Shown piece after piece: positions 1 to 7,603 of a stretch of 64,000 bases of DNA; positions within the stretch are counted from its first letter, which is position 1, and the number at the start of each line of letters is the position of its first letter. The notes below the pieces were generated by a model that saw nothing but the letters and a program-made list of their open reading frames with translations, searched no databases and was not told the DNA's origin. This stretch comes from CAMLOF01 sp041913045. Its GTDB lineage: Bacteria > Pseudomonadota > Gammaproteobacteria > Burkholderiales > Burkholderiaceae_C. The DNA lies in NCBI GenBank assembly GCA_041913045.1, contig JAYSGB010000009.1:57582-121581 (forward strand), written 5' to 3'. A program made the position numbers and the translations under genes.

Positions 1-19
1 TCTGAACGGAATTTGCCCC

Positions 20-883
20 ATGAAACTTGCACGCATCGGTCCCCGTGGCCATGAAAAACCTGCACTGCAGCACGTTGACGGTACCTGGCGCGACCTGTCC
101 GGCCTGCTGCCCGACATCACCGCCCAGACGCTCACTCCGGCTGGTTTGGCCGCACTGCGCGCAGTCAATGCCGCCGCCTTGCCGGTGCTGCCTGCTGGCC
201 GTCCGGGCGTGCCCTGGACCGGCTGCGGCAAGTTCCTCTGCGTTGGCCTGAACTACGCCGACCATGCCGCGGAATCCAACCTGCCCATCCCGCAGGAACC
301 GGTGCTGTTCACCAAGCACACCAGCACCATGGTGGGCGCCAACGACAACGTGGTACTGCCGCAGGGATCGGTGAAAACCGACTGGGAGGTGGAACTGGGC
401 GTGGTGATCGGCAGCAAGGCCCGTTACGTGAGCGAGGCGGATGCGTTGCAGCATGTGGCCGGTTACTGCGTTGTTAACGACGTGTCGGAACGCGAATACC
501 AGCTCGAGCGCGGCGGCACTTGGGACAAGGGCAAGGGCTGCGACACCTTTGGCCCAGTGGGCCCCTGGCTGGTAACTGCCGACGAGGTGCCCGACCCGCA
601 GGCCCTGGCCATGTGGCTGGACGTGAATGGACACCGCTACCAGAACGGCAACACCCGCACCATGGTGTTTGGCGTGGCCCACCTGGTCAGCTACATCAGC
701 CGCTTTACCACCCTTTATCCGGGTGACCTCATCACGACTGGCACACCGCCGGGGGTGGGCATGGGCGTCAAGCCCCAGGCCGTTTACCTGAAGGCGGGCG
801 ACGAGATGCGTCTGGGCATTGTTGGCCTCGGTGAACAGCACCAGCACGTCTTTGCCTGGGATCCGGCTCGAATCGATGGGTGA
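20..883 (+). CDS. Fumarylacetoacetate hydrolase (FAH) family protein
   Basis: This 287-residue protein has the FAH fold typical of small-molecule hydrolases and lyases that cleave or hydrate 2-oxo acids, using a divalent metal. The N-terminal 70 residues are variable. The catalytic domain starts at the KFLCVGLNYADHAAE segment (about 72-86). Metal-ligand acidic residues lie in the WEVELGVVIG stretch (about 122-131) and in the VVNDVSERE segment. The TGTPPGVG loop near residue 240 is the family signature. The next gene begins 4 bases after its stop and encodes 2,5-dioxovalerate dehydrogenase, so a role in oxidative pentose or deoxysugar-acid breakdown (for example on 2,4-diketo-3-deoxy acids) is inferred. 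Automated pipelines often label such proteins ureidoglycolate lyase, which the context does not support. Confidence 0.85.
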   Translation: MKLARIGPRGHEKPALQHVDGTWRDLSGLLPDITAQTLTPAGLAALRAVNAAALPVLPAGRPGVPWTGCGKFLCVGLNYADHAAESNLPIPQEPVLFTKHTSTMVGANDNVVLPQGSVKTDWEVELGVVIGSKARYVSEADALQHVAGYCVVNDVSEREYQLERGGTWDKGKGCDTFGPVGPWLVTADEVPDPQALAMWLDVNGHRYQNGNTRTMVFGVAHLVSYISRFTTLYPGDLITTGTPPGVGMGVKPQAVYLKAGDEMRLGIVGLGEQHQHVFAWDPARIDG

Positions 884-887
884 TGGC

Positions 888-2342
888 ATGACGGCATTCC
901 ACGCTTACTCCCCCCGCAGCGCCAACTGGGGCAGTGAACCCTATGCCGAGTCCAGTGCCGTCGAGGTCGATGCTGCCGTGCAGGCCGCAGCAGCAGCCGC
1001 GCCCGCCTGGGCAGCTGCGGGTGCAGAGACCCGCTCCGCACTGCTCGATGGCCTGGCCGCTGCCCTGGAAGCAACCCGCGAAGAACTGGTGCCGATGGCC
1101 GATGCCGAAAGTGCGCTGGGCTTGCCGCGCCTGAACGGCGAGCTTGACCGCACCGCGTTCCAGTTGCGCCGTTTTGCCAGCCTGTGCCGCCAGGGCGTAC
1201 CATTCCAGGCTGTGGACGACCCGGCTGTGATCGGCCCGCCACCGGCCGGCCACCCACCCATGCGCCGCCTGTTTCTGCCGCTGGGCCCGGTGGCCATGTA
1301 CGCGGCGAGCAACTTCCCCTTCGCCTTTTCGGTGCTGGGCGGTGACACGGCCAGTGCCCTTGCCGCCGGCTGTCCTGTGGTCATCAAGGCCCACCCGGGC
1401 CACCCTGGGTTGTCGCGCCGCACTTGGGCCCTGGCCCAGTCGGTCCTGGCGGAGCAGGGCCTGCCCGCTGGCCTGATCGGCTTTGTACAGGGCGCCTCGC
1501 CGGAGGTGGGCCTTGCGCTGGTGCGTCATCCGTCCATTGCCGCCGCGGCCTTCACCGGCTCCACGCGTGGGGGCATTGCTCTGTGGAAAGAGGCCCAGGC
1601 CCGCCCGCGCCCGATCCCCTTCTTCGGCGAACTGGGGGCCATTAACCCGGTGCTGGTGTGGCCAGGCGCGCAAACCGACGCCCTGGCCGACACCCTGGCG
1701 GCCTCCATCACACTGGGCTGTGGCCAGTTCTGTACCAACCCGGGCCTGATCGTACTGTTGCAGGGGCCGCAGACCCCGGCGTTTGTGGCCCGCTTAACCA
1801 GTGCCCTGGCCCAGCAGCAGCCGCACCCCATGCTCACCCCCGGCATGCGCCAGGCCTTCGTCGATGGCACCCATCGCCAGTTGGCGCACGGTGCCAAGGT
1901 ACTGTTGCAGGAGCCCGACACGGCCCAGGCCCCACGGCCCTTCCTGGCGGAGGTGGACGCCACCACATTTGTGGCCGAACCCGAACTTCGTGAAGAGGTG
2001 TTTGGCCCGTCCAGCCTGTTGGTGCATGCGCCCGACGCGGCAGCGGCCGAAGCCACCCTGCGAGCCATCGGCGGCAGCCTCACGGTAACCCTGCATGGCG
2101 CCCAGGACAATGCCGAGGGGCGTGCGCTGCTGCAGGCCGCGCTGGCGGTGGCTGGCCGTGTGCTATTTGCCGGGGTGCCCACCGGCGTGGCAGTGACTGC
2201 GGCACAGCAGCATGGCGGGCCTTGGCCAGCCACAACGGCGCCGCAGACCACCTCTGTGGGTGACGCGGCGTTGCAGCGCTTTCAGCGTCCTGTATGCCTG
2301 CAGGACGCGCCCGACTGGGTGTTGGGGGCCTTGCCAGCGTGA
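888..2342 (+). CDS. 2,5-dioxovalerate (alpha-ketoglutarate semialdehyde) dehydrogenase, aldehyde dehydrogenase superfamily
   Basis: A 484-residue NAD(P)-dependent aldehyde dehydrogenase. It resembles the enzymes that oxidise 2,5-dioxopentanoate to 2-oxoglutarate at the end of the non-phosphorylated L-arabinose, D-xylose and glucarate pathways. The catalytic Cys sits in GQFCTNPGL (Cys282 from this start) and the general-base Glu in FFGELGAINPV (Glu248). The cofactor segment SNFPFAFSVLGGDTASALAAGCPVVIKAHP is split here only as a description of residues 141-170. In-frame starts exist at 876 and 888; 888 gives the usual family N-terminus just after the FAH stop. The end overlaps the downstream azlC start in a GTGA motif, so translation is probably coupled. 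Confidence 0.85.
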   Translation: MTAFHAYSPRSANWGSEPYAESSAVEVDAAVQAAAAAAPAWAAAGAETRSALLDGLAAALEATREELVPMADAESALGLPRLNGELDRTAFQLRRFASLCRQGVPFQAVDDPAVIGPPPAGHPPMRRLFLPLGPVAMYAASNFPFAFSVLGGDTASALAAGCPVVIKAHPGHPGLSRRTWALAQSVLAEQGLPAGLIGFVQGASPEVGLALVRHPSIAAAAFTGSTRGGIALWKEAQARPRPIPFFGELGAINPVLVWPGAQTDALADTLAASITLGCGQFCTNPGLIVLLQGPQTPAFVARLTSALAQQQPHPMLTPGMRQAFVDGTHRQLAHGAKVLLQEPDTAQAPRPFLAEVDATTFVAEPELREEVFGPSSLLVHAPDAAAAEATLRAIGGSLTVTLHGAQDNAEGRALLQAALAVAGRVLFAGVPTGVAVTAAQQHGGPWPATTAPQTTSVGDAALQRFQRPVCLQDAPDWVLGALPA

Positions 2343-3076
2343 TTTTTTCGTCTAGTCTGCGGCGCGAGGCCGTGTTTGTTGATGGCATTCGAGACATGCT
2401 GCCCCAGGCCCCGGGCATTGCTGCCTGGGGCCTGATGACGGGCGTGGCCATCATCAAGTCGGGCATGGGCCTGACCGAATCGCTGGCTATGACGCTGCTG
2501 GTGTTTGCCGGCTCTTCGCAACTCGCCTCGCTGCCGTTGATTGTTGCGGGTGCGCCGGCCTGGGTCATCCTTGCGACCGGCTTCTGTGTCAACCTGCGCT
2601 TCGTGGTTTTCAGCCTGCACCTGCGCCCGCACCTGATGCACTTGCCGCGCTGGCAGCGTTTGGCGCACGGCTATTTCACAGCCGATATCACCTATGTGCT
2701 GTTCACCCAACGGTATCCTCACGCTGGCCAGACGGCGCAGGAGCGACGCAGCCAAGAAGCGTATCTGGCAGGCAATGGCTTGGTTAACTGGTTGTCGTGG
2801 GTGGGGGCCGGTCTGGTGGGGGTGGCCTTGGCAAACCTCATCCCAACAGAGTGGGGGCTTGGCTTTGCCGGCATACTTTGCCTGGTGGGTATCCTTTGTT
2901 CGCTGGCAACTACTCGTTTGCGTATGCTCGCTGCCGCGGTGGCTGGCTCTGTGGGGGTGGTGGCTTACGCGTTACCGCTCAAGCTCAACATCGTTCTTGC
3001 TATCGCGGTGGCCGTGCTCATTTCTTTGTCGGCCGAAAAGCTGCGTCTATTTGTTACTGCCGGGAGGCACAAATGA
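2339..3076 (+). CDS. azlC: AzlC-family branched-chain amino acid exporter, large subunit
   Basis: A 245-residue inner-membrane protein with the AzlC signature near its N-terminus (GIRDMLPQAPGIAAWGLMTG). Further hydrophobic helices follow, plus the conserved FAGSSQLASLPL segment. With AzlD it forms the two-subunit exporter of branched-chain amino acids and analogues described for Bacillus AzlCD and E. coli YgaZH. The GTG at 2339 is chosen because it overlaps the upstream stop (GTGA, 2339-2342) and places the AzlC domain at the N-terminus. The next gene overlaps by ATGA. Coupling of an AzlCD pair to sugar-acid genes is unusual, and its substrate here is not known. Confidence 0.85.
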   Translation: MIFSSSLRREAVFVDGIRDMLPQAPGIAAWGLMTGVAIIKSGMGLTESLAMTLLVFAGSSQLASLPLIVAGAPAWVILATGFCVNLRFVVFSLHLRPHLMHLPRWQRLAHGYFTADITYVLFTQRYPHAGQTAQERRSQEAYLAGNGLVNWLSWVGAGLVGVALANLIPTEWGLGFAGILCLVGILCSLATTRLRMLAAAVAGSVGVVAYALPLKLNIVLAIAVAVLISLSAEKLRLFVTAGRHK

Positions 3077-3402
3077 TAGATCTCTGGACGTTGAGCGTCA
3101 TCGTTGGCCTGGCTGGTGTTACTGTGGTCACACGATGCTTCTTCCTCTTCTCCAATCGCTCTTGGAACTTGCCTCCCTGGGCGTTAAGAGCGCTGCAATA
3201 CGCTCCCATTGCCGCCTTGTCTGCAGTGGTTGTTCCCGAGGTGGTGACGACGCAGGGTCTCCTCATTAATACCTGGCGCGATGCGCGCCTGTTTGCCGCT
3301 GCGGCCGGTGCTGTTTGGTATTTCTGGCGCGGTGGTGTTCTGGGTACCATCGTAGTTGGCATGGCAGTCTACTTGCCATTGCGAATGAGCCTGGGCTGGT
3401 AG
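3073..3402 (+). CDS. azlD: AzlD-family branched-chain amino acid exporter, small subunit
   Basis: A 109-residue protein with about four hydrophobic helices matching the AzlD family. The conserved stretch FNRSWNLPPWALRALQYAP-like (here SNRSWNLPPWALRALQYAP, about residues 28-46) and the C-terminal GTIVVGMAVYLPLR helix are present. The start ATG overlaps the azlC stop in ATGA (3073-3076), the standard arrangement for this pair. It is the last gene of the four-gene operon that begins at or before position 20. Confidence 0.85.
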   Translation: MIDLWTLSVIVGLAGVTVVTRCFFLFSNRSWNLPPWALRALQYAPIAALSAVVVPEVVTTQGLLINTWRDARLFAAAAGAVWYFWRGGVLGTIVVGMAVYLPLRMSLGW

Positions 3403-3502
3403 CCTGCGTGATCTTTTGGAGATCAATATGAGGAATTCACGTCTCACTATTGACTTCACTGGTCTGGGCCACATAGGTCTCTGTCAGGATGATGAGCTTG
3501 CT

Positions 3503-3524
3503 TGTCTGTCTGTCTGTCTGTCTG
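3503..3524. repeat. Tetranucleotide microsatellite (TGTC)5.5
   Basis: Five and a half perfect TGTC units occur in tandem. Runs like this can slip during replication and switch reading frames at contingency loci. Here it lies inside an unrecognised short reading frame, so any switching role is speculative. Confidence 0.8.
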
Positions 3525-3795
3525 GGCATCGGGTGGTTACGTCGTCCACAACGAGGCCATCTAGCGGCCAGAAGTTGGTTTGCTTGAACTTAAGTGTCGT
3601 GCCATACGGTCCCGTCCCAGCATTTGCTCCGCGCGTAACGGAAGCTCTGGTCCTGGGGTGTGAGCAGACTCTGATGCGTTGAATCATCCATATACGCAAA
3701 CTCCACTGGGGTATAGGCTACGGATTAAAGTCAAGGTGGGCCTAGTTGGTTCCCGACTTGACTCCACATGTCGGCCCGCGTGAGCGGGTTTCGGA

Positions 3796-3818
3796 CCCGG
3801 CTTATGCCGGGCTTTTTT
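3796..3818 (+). terminator. Intrinsic terminator
   Basis: A perfect 6-bp stem CCCGGC / GCCGGG closes a TTAT loop and is followed directly by six T residues on the plus strand. It lies about 390 bases after azlD, so it could end a long 3' tail of that operon or belong to a lost gene. On the minus strand there is no T tract. Confidence 0.75.
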
Positions 3819-3919
3819 CTTGTGGTCAGTGTCTGAATCGACTACGTGAACAGAACCGGCAGCAGTTAAACAAGACCTACTTCTGGGAAATCCAAGGATT
3901 GGTCCATAGCAAGAGAAGC

Positions 3920-5053
3920 TCAAAGTCTGAACATTTGAACTGCTTTATCAAGCCTTTGGGCTTGCTCACGCAAGCCGACGGTAGCTGCAGCGGCCTGCTC
4001 CACAAGTGCTGCGTTCTGCTGGGTCATCTGGTCAAGTAGACCAATTTCTCTGTTGATTTCACCGAGTCCATTGGACTGCTCGCTCGAGGTGGCCGTGATG
4101 CTTGCAATCGTCTCCCGGACACGCTGCACGGATCCCACAATGTCCTGCATGGTTGTTCCGGCTGCTTGCACCAGTTCCGAGCCAGACTGGACCCGCGCGA
4201 CCGATGTCTCAATCAGGTCCTTTATCTCGCGTGCGGCCTCTGCGCTCCGTCCGGCCAGGTTGCGAACCTCCCCCGCCACAATGGCGAAGCCACGTCCTTG
4301 CTCACCGGCACGTGCGGCCTCCACTGCGGCATTCAGAGCGAGGATGTTGGTCTGAAACGAAATCCCATCAATTACGCTGATGATGTCGCGGATCCGCTGG
4401 GAACTGAGACTGATCTCGTCCATGGTCTTCACAACTTGGTCGACGACCTTGCCACCCTGGAGCGCCACGTCAGAAGCTGATGCAACCAAAAGGCTGGCGG
4501 TTCGAGCTGCTTCGGTCGATTCGCGTACGTTGCCTGTCAACATCTCCAGACTGGACGCTGTGTGCTGCAGGTTGCCTGCAGCGCGCTCGGTGCGGTCGCT
4601 CAAGTCCTGATTTCCGGTGGCAATTTCCGTGGACATTTGGGTGATGCTTTGACTAGCCTGCCTAATGTCGCCCAGAGCAATCTGCAAGCTGTCAACGAGT
4701 CGTTGCAATGAATGAAGCAGACTGCCTTCATGCGCCGCAGGGACCTGCACACTCAGGTTGCCATCGGCTAGCGCGGCCAGTACATCGCTTGCGGTGGATG
4801 GCTCGCCACCAAGAACATGCCGTGCCGTGCGCCTGATCCAGATGGTGAAGCCGACACAGGCAGTGACGCAGATAGTTGTGAGCACCGCAGTCAAAGCGCC
4901 GCCCATTACCAGATAGCCCGCCATCACCTCGGCATCGACTTGGCGACTTTGCCGCTGCAGCCACCAGGCACCTAGCGCTACCGTGGAGCCAGCGCCTGCA
5001 ACCATGAAGGTTGGCACGAGCATGGACAAAGTGAGCTTCTGCGTATAGTTCAT
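3920..5053 (-). CDS. Methyl-accepting chemotaxis protein with no periplasmic sensor domain
   Basis: A transducer of about 377 residues. Two transmembrane helices (about 8-30 and 45-70) are separated by only some 15 residues. A HAMP-like linker follows, then a canonical cytoplasmic signalling domain with the invariant hairpin tip (ISFQTNILALNAAVEAARAGEQGRGF) and adaptation segments on either side. It should form trimers of dimers with CheA/CheW at the membrane. With no ligand-binding domain it may sense membrane or cytoplasmic state, or act through a partner. No C-terminal CheR-tethering pentapeptide is seen. The ATG at 5053 gives a normal N-terminus; a GTG at 5068 would add five residues. Neither has a strong ribosome-binding site. 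Confidence 0.88.
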   Translation of the reverse strand: MNYTQKLTLSMLVPTFMVAGAGSTVALGAWWLQRQSRQVDAEVMAGYLVMGGALTAVLTTICVTACVGFTIWIRRTARHVLGGEPSTASDVLAALADGNLSVQVPAAHEGSLLHSLQRLVDSLQIALGDIRQASQSITQMSTEIATGNQDLSDRTERAAGNLQHTASSLEMLTGNVRESTEAARTASLLVASASDVALQGGKVVDQVVKTMDEISLSSQRIRDIISVIDGISFQTNILALNAAVEAARAGEQGRGFAIVAGEVRNLAGRSAEAAREIKDLIETSVARVQSGSELVQAAGTTMQDIVGSVQRVRETIASITATSSEQSNGLGEINREIGLLDQMTQQNAALVEQAAAATVGLREQAQRLDKAVQMFRL

Positions 5054-5588
5054 CGGGTATGGTCCCACGCCTCAAAGTCAGAGATCCATTCTAGATGTGC
5101 AAACGGTGCCGTGTACGGGCACGTTTGAGGAGATACGCACGGCGACAGTTCGCCATTCTTTCTAGACTACGTCTTTGCGCACAACTGGGAGACAGATAGT
5201 GTGGTGTACCTCTGGTGTGTCTGGTCACCTTGATCGTCGCCTATGGCAAGCTCAAACGAGGTGGGGTAACGACCTGGGATGCGGATGGCGGTTTCGAGGT
5301 CGTGCACGGACCGGTTGGTATCGGCCGGACCTTGGCGTGGTTTCTGCTGAAAATCACTAGAAACTTGTGCTATGGTTGCGTCAGCGTTGAGAACAACGCA
5401 AGGGTACAAAAGACAGACAAATGTTGCTTGTCATTCTGGCCTAAGTGATTGATTTTAAAGGTATTTCTATTTTGGCTGTAGTGTCCCGTCCACTCCGCCA
5501 GCATTCAGCAAAAAGCCCGCCTTTGGCGGGCTTTTTCATTGGGCGCTCGGAGATTAGGCGCTCGGAACGCACCACCCGTACACACCTT
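5054..5588. other. Intergenic region upstream of the chemoreceptor
   Basis: This 535-base stretch must carry the promoter of the minus-strand chemoreceptor and ends in a bidirectional terminator (5510-5536). Short reading frames on both strands between 5167 and 5448 have no recognisable domain and no good start signals. I see no RNA gene in it. Confidence 0.5.
5510..5536. terminator. Bidirectional intrinsic terminator
   Basis: An A tract, a perfect 7-bp stem GCCCGCC / GGCGGGC with a TTT loop, and a run of five T residues make a symmetric terminator usable from either strand. It lies 53 bases beyond the stop of the leftward gene ending at 5589 and probably ends that transcript. Confidence 0.85.
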
Positions 5589-5969
5589 TCAGGGCTGGTG
5601 TGCTGCTGCCCTGACGAGCTGTTGTTGCCACCAGTTCTGGGCTTCTTCACCCAAAGGCTCGGCGAGCCGGGCGGGCAATGGCCATTGCAGCAGTTCTGCC
5701 AAGCGGCTCACCACCCAGAGTGCCTCACCTTCGCTCAGACGGCCTTCTTCTGCCACCAGGCCTTGCAGCATGCGGGCCAGCACATCGCCTTCAGTGATGC
5801 CAAGCTTCACCAGCACCTGGCTAGCGTGTTCGGTGAGCATTTGCGCCATGTCTTCGCACAGCTCGAATTTTTCGGCCAAGGCTGCACGATCAATGGACGG
5901 TTTGCGCTGGCCGGGTGTGATGAAAAGCTCCGCGAAAGAGTCGGGCACAAGCAATTGGGACTCATCCAT
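5589..5969 (-). CDS. Conserved-looking hypothetical protein, 126 aa
   Basis: A soluble, acidic, mostly helical protein from ATG 5969 with no signal peptide, membrane segment or known motif. Its composition and third-position GC match the neighbouring real genes. The start overlaps the end of the upstream zinc-ribbon gene (stop at 5962-5964), so the two are very likely co-translated, and a terminator follows at 5536-5510. A longer reading frame to 6059 exists but would run through the zinc-ribbon gene in another frame. I do not recognise the family. The pairing suggests that the two small proteins act together. Confidence 0.65.
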   Translation of the reverse strand: MDESQLLVPDSFAELFITPGQRKPSIDRAALAEKFELCEDMAQMLTEHASQVLVKLGITEGDVLARMLQGLVAEEGRLSEGEALWVVSRLAELLQWPLPARLAEPLGEEAQNWWQQQLVRAAAHQP

Positions 5970-6120
5970 GGGCGGTCCCATCGCGCCATTCGCGCACTTC
6001 GGTGAATGAGAATTTGCAGCGTACACACTGGTAGCGGCCAGTGGGGCGCATGGCACCAAGCGGGTCCCGGTCGAGGACGGGGCGGTAGGCAGTGGCGCCG
6101 CAACGGTGGCAGGCGTTCAT
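5962..6120 (-). CDS. Small zinc-ribbon-like protein, about 52 aa
   Basis: A very small protein with two CxxC knuckles: CHRCG near the N-terminus and CVRC about 29 residues later. This is the spacing of a rubredoxin-type zinc ribbon. The ATG at 6120 is preceded by AGGGAG four bases upstream and puts the first knuckle at residues 4-7. An in-frame ATG at 6237 has an even better ribosome-binding site (AAAGGAG, about six bases away) and coding-like codon use, which would make a 91-residue protein with an N-terminal extension. The stop overlaps the downstream gene. It is divergent from the carbonic anhydrase gene. The role is unknown. Confidence 0.6.
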   Translation of the reverse strand: MNACHRCGATAYRPVLDRDPLGAMRPTGRYQCVRCKFSFTEVREWRDGTAHG

Positions 6121-6308
6121 GGGTCTCCCTGGGTTCATGCTGGCATTGTGCCAAGTTTCACGCGCGCTTACGGGCATGCCTTGAATGGCCTTGGGCGTGG
6201 CGTGCATGCCCATGTAGAGAACGTTGGAGGTGTGCATCCGTGGCTCCTTTGCGGCACAGGGTGTACCGTGGTTGGGTCCATTGTGGGCAGCCTCCGTATC
6301 AAAAAACG

Positions 6309-6382
6309 ATACGCCTTCGGTAGGTCGCGCGGGCCCAGGCACGAGGGGGCATTGTCCGGATTGGCTATTTCCGAAGGCGTAT
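6309..6382. repeat. 12-bp perfect inverted repeat in the divergent intergenic region
   Basis: ATACGCCTTCGG at 6309-6320 is matched exactly in reverse complement by CCGAAGGCGTAT at 6371-6382, with 50 bases between. It sits between the small zinc-ribbon gene (minus) and carbonic anhydrase (plus), 60 bases before the latter's start. It could be a paired operator or a looped RNA structure; no T tract follows. Confidence 0.7.
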
Positions 6383-6441
6383 GGACAGCCGGTGGCCCTT
6401 GAGGCAATCTGGGTGTTTGACTCACACCGCAAACATAGCCT

Positions 6442-7122
6442 ATGGACTCCAATGACGATCTGTTGTCGCGCCTGCGCGAGTTTCATGCAGACTACTTTCC
6501 CAGGCACCAGCAACGCCTCCAGGATCTGGTAGCCGAGGGGCAACACCCCAAGACACTGTTCATCGGGTGTTCGGATTCGCGTGTGGTGCCATGGCTGTTG
6601 ACGGGGGCGGGGCCGGGTGACCTGTTCATTGTGCGCAACGTGGGGGCGCTGGTGCCGCCGTACGACGGTTCGCATGGCCTGCACGGCACGATGGCGGGTG
6701 TGGAATTCGCGGTGTTGAGCCTGAAGGTGGAACACATCATTGTGTGCGGGCACAGCCACTGTGGCGCCATTCGCGCGGCGTACGAAGGAGCGCCCGAAGG
6801 GGCACCTGCGTTGAAGAGCTGGCTGCACCTGGTGGACGAGGCCTTGCTGCCCGTGCAGACCACCAAGGAGGCGCTGCGGCGCACCGAGCAGCGCAGCGTG
6901 GTGCTGCAACTGGAACGTCTGTTGGACTACCCCATGGTGCGCGCTGGCGTGGAAGCTGGCACCTTGCAACTGCACGGCTGGCACTTCGTCATTGAAGACG
7001 GTGAGGTGCACGTGTTCGACGCTGAGACAGGCCTGTTTGTGCCTGCGTCCGAGGCGCAGCACAGCGGCACGGGACCTTTCCCGCCCTACGTGGAGAACGA
7101 CGGGCAGGTCCCGGAGGTGTGA
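6442..7122 (+). CDS. Beta-class carbonic anhydrase
   Basis: A cytoplasmic zinc enzyme that interconverts CO2 and bicarbonate. The beta-class zinc site is complete: Cys43 and the Asp45-Arg47 dyad in GCSDSR, then His104 and Cys107 in CGHSHCGA. At 226 residues the length is typical of the CynT/Can group. The start is the first ATG giving the usual short N-terminal helix; no clear ribosome-binding site precedes it. It is not in an operon with cyanate or CO2-fixation genes, so a general bicarbonate-supply role is the simplest reading. Confidence 0.92.
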   Translation: MDSNDDLLSRLREFHADYFPRHQQRLQDLVAEGQHPKTLFIGCSDSRVVPWLLTGAGPGDLFIVRNVGALVPPYDGSHGLHGTMAGVEFAVLSLKVEHIIVCGHSHCGAIRAAYEGAPEGAPALKSWLHLVDEALLPVQTTKEALRRTEQRSVVLQLERLLDYPMVRAGVEAGTLQLHGWHFVIEDGEVHVFDAETGLFVPASEAQHSGTGPFPPYVENDGQVPEV

Positions 7123-7146
7123 GCTTGACTGGCCCTTTGCGATGTT

Positions 7147-7587
7147 TCAACCGCGGGGCAACCGGCGCTGGGGCTGGCCAGTTTGCCCATGCACGAGGCG
7201 GATGAAGTCGAGCAACTCCTTGTCGGAGCGGCGGATGTGTAGCGAAAGCCAGTCGCGCAGCACGGTGGACAGCTGTGCCGCCACGGTGATGTGGCCCGCC
7301 TCGTAGCGCTGCTGCAGTTCGCGCAGGCTGTTCACGAAGTGGGCGTGGCCTTTGCGGTGCCCTTCCAGGTTGGGGAAGTGCACGGCTTCCATCTGGGCTT
7401 CCTCGCGGCGCAGGTGGTCGCTCGTGTAGCGGATGAGTTCCTCCAGGATCTGACCGACGATCTCGACGCCACGGCCTTCGCTCGTGGCGGTGTGCAACTG
7501 GTTGACCAGATCGACGAGGTGGCGGTGGTCTGCGTCGATGGGGCCGTTGTCGATGACCATGTCATCGGCCCATTGGAAGTAAGCCAT
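7147..7587 (-). CDS. Bacteriohemerythrin
   Basis: A 146-residue single-domain hemerythrin, a four-helix bundle binding a di-iron centre that reversibly binds O2. The ligand pattern is visible: DADH near residue 22, HLRREE (HxxxE), the H..GHAH region (HxxxH), and HIRRSD near the C-terminus (HxxxxD). The ATG at 7587 is preceded by AGGAGACAACCGC, a strong ribosome-binding site. It starts 16 bases after the stop of the upstream chemoreceptor, so the two are probably one operon, suggesting O2 delivery or sensing for energy taxis. Confidence 0.9.
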   Translation of the reverse strand: MAYFQWADDMVIDNGPIDADHRHLVDLVNQLHTATSEGRGVEIVGQILEELIRYTSDHLRREEAQMEAVHFPNLEGHRKGHAHFVNSLRELQQRYEAGHITVAAQLSTVLRDWLSLHIRRSDKELLDFIRLVHGQTGQPQRRLPRG

Positions 7588-7603
7588 GCGGTTGTCTCCT
7601 GTT

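Larger units (their letters stand above)
3403..3919. other. Intergenic region, no convincing gene
   Basis: This is a 517-base stretch between azlD and a convergent chemoreceptor gene. It holds a TGTC tetranucleotide run (3503-3524) and a strong intrinsic terminator (3796-3818). A reading frame from ATG 3428 to 3682 has a fair ribosome-binding site (GGAG six bases upstream) and would give about 84 residues. Its sequence matches nothing I recognise and its composition is unlike the neighbouring genes, so I do not call it a gene. Confidence 0.5.

Noticed and set aside
3740..3830. Possible tRNA near the GC-rich hairpins
   Set aside because: No cloverleaf with T-loop GTTCGA and anticodon arm can be drawn. 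The hairpin with its T run is a terminator.
5167..5448. Short frames on both strands in the gap before the chemoreceptor
   Set aside because: Lower-bias codon use, no domain and poor start signals. A transposase remnant was considered, but no family motif is visible.
6168..6452. 94-codon minus-strand frame upstream of carbonic anhydrase
   Set aside because: It overlaps the inverted repeat and the promoter region, lacks a ribosome-binding site and competes with the zinc-ribbon frame, which has one.
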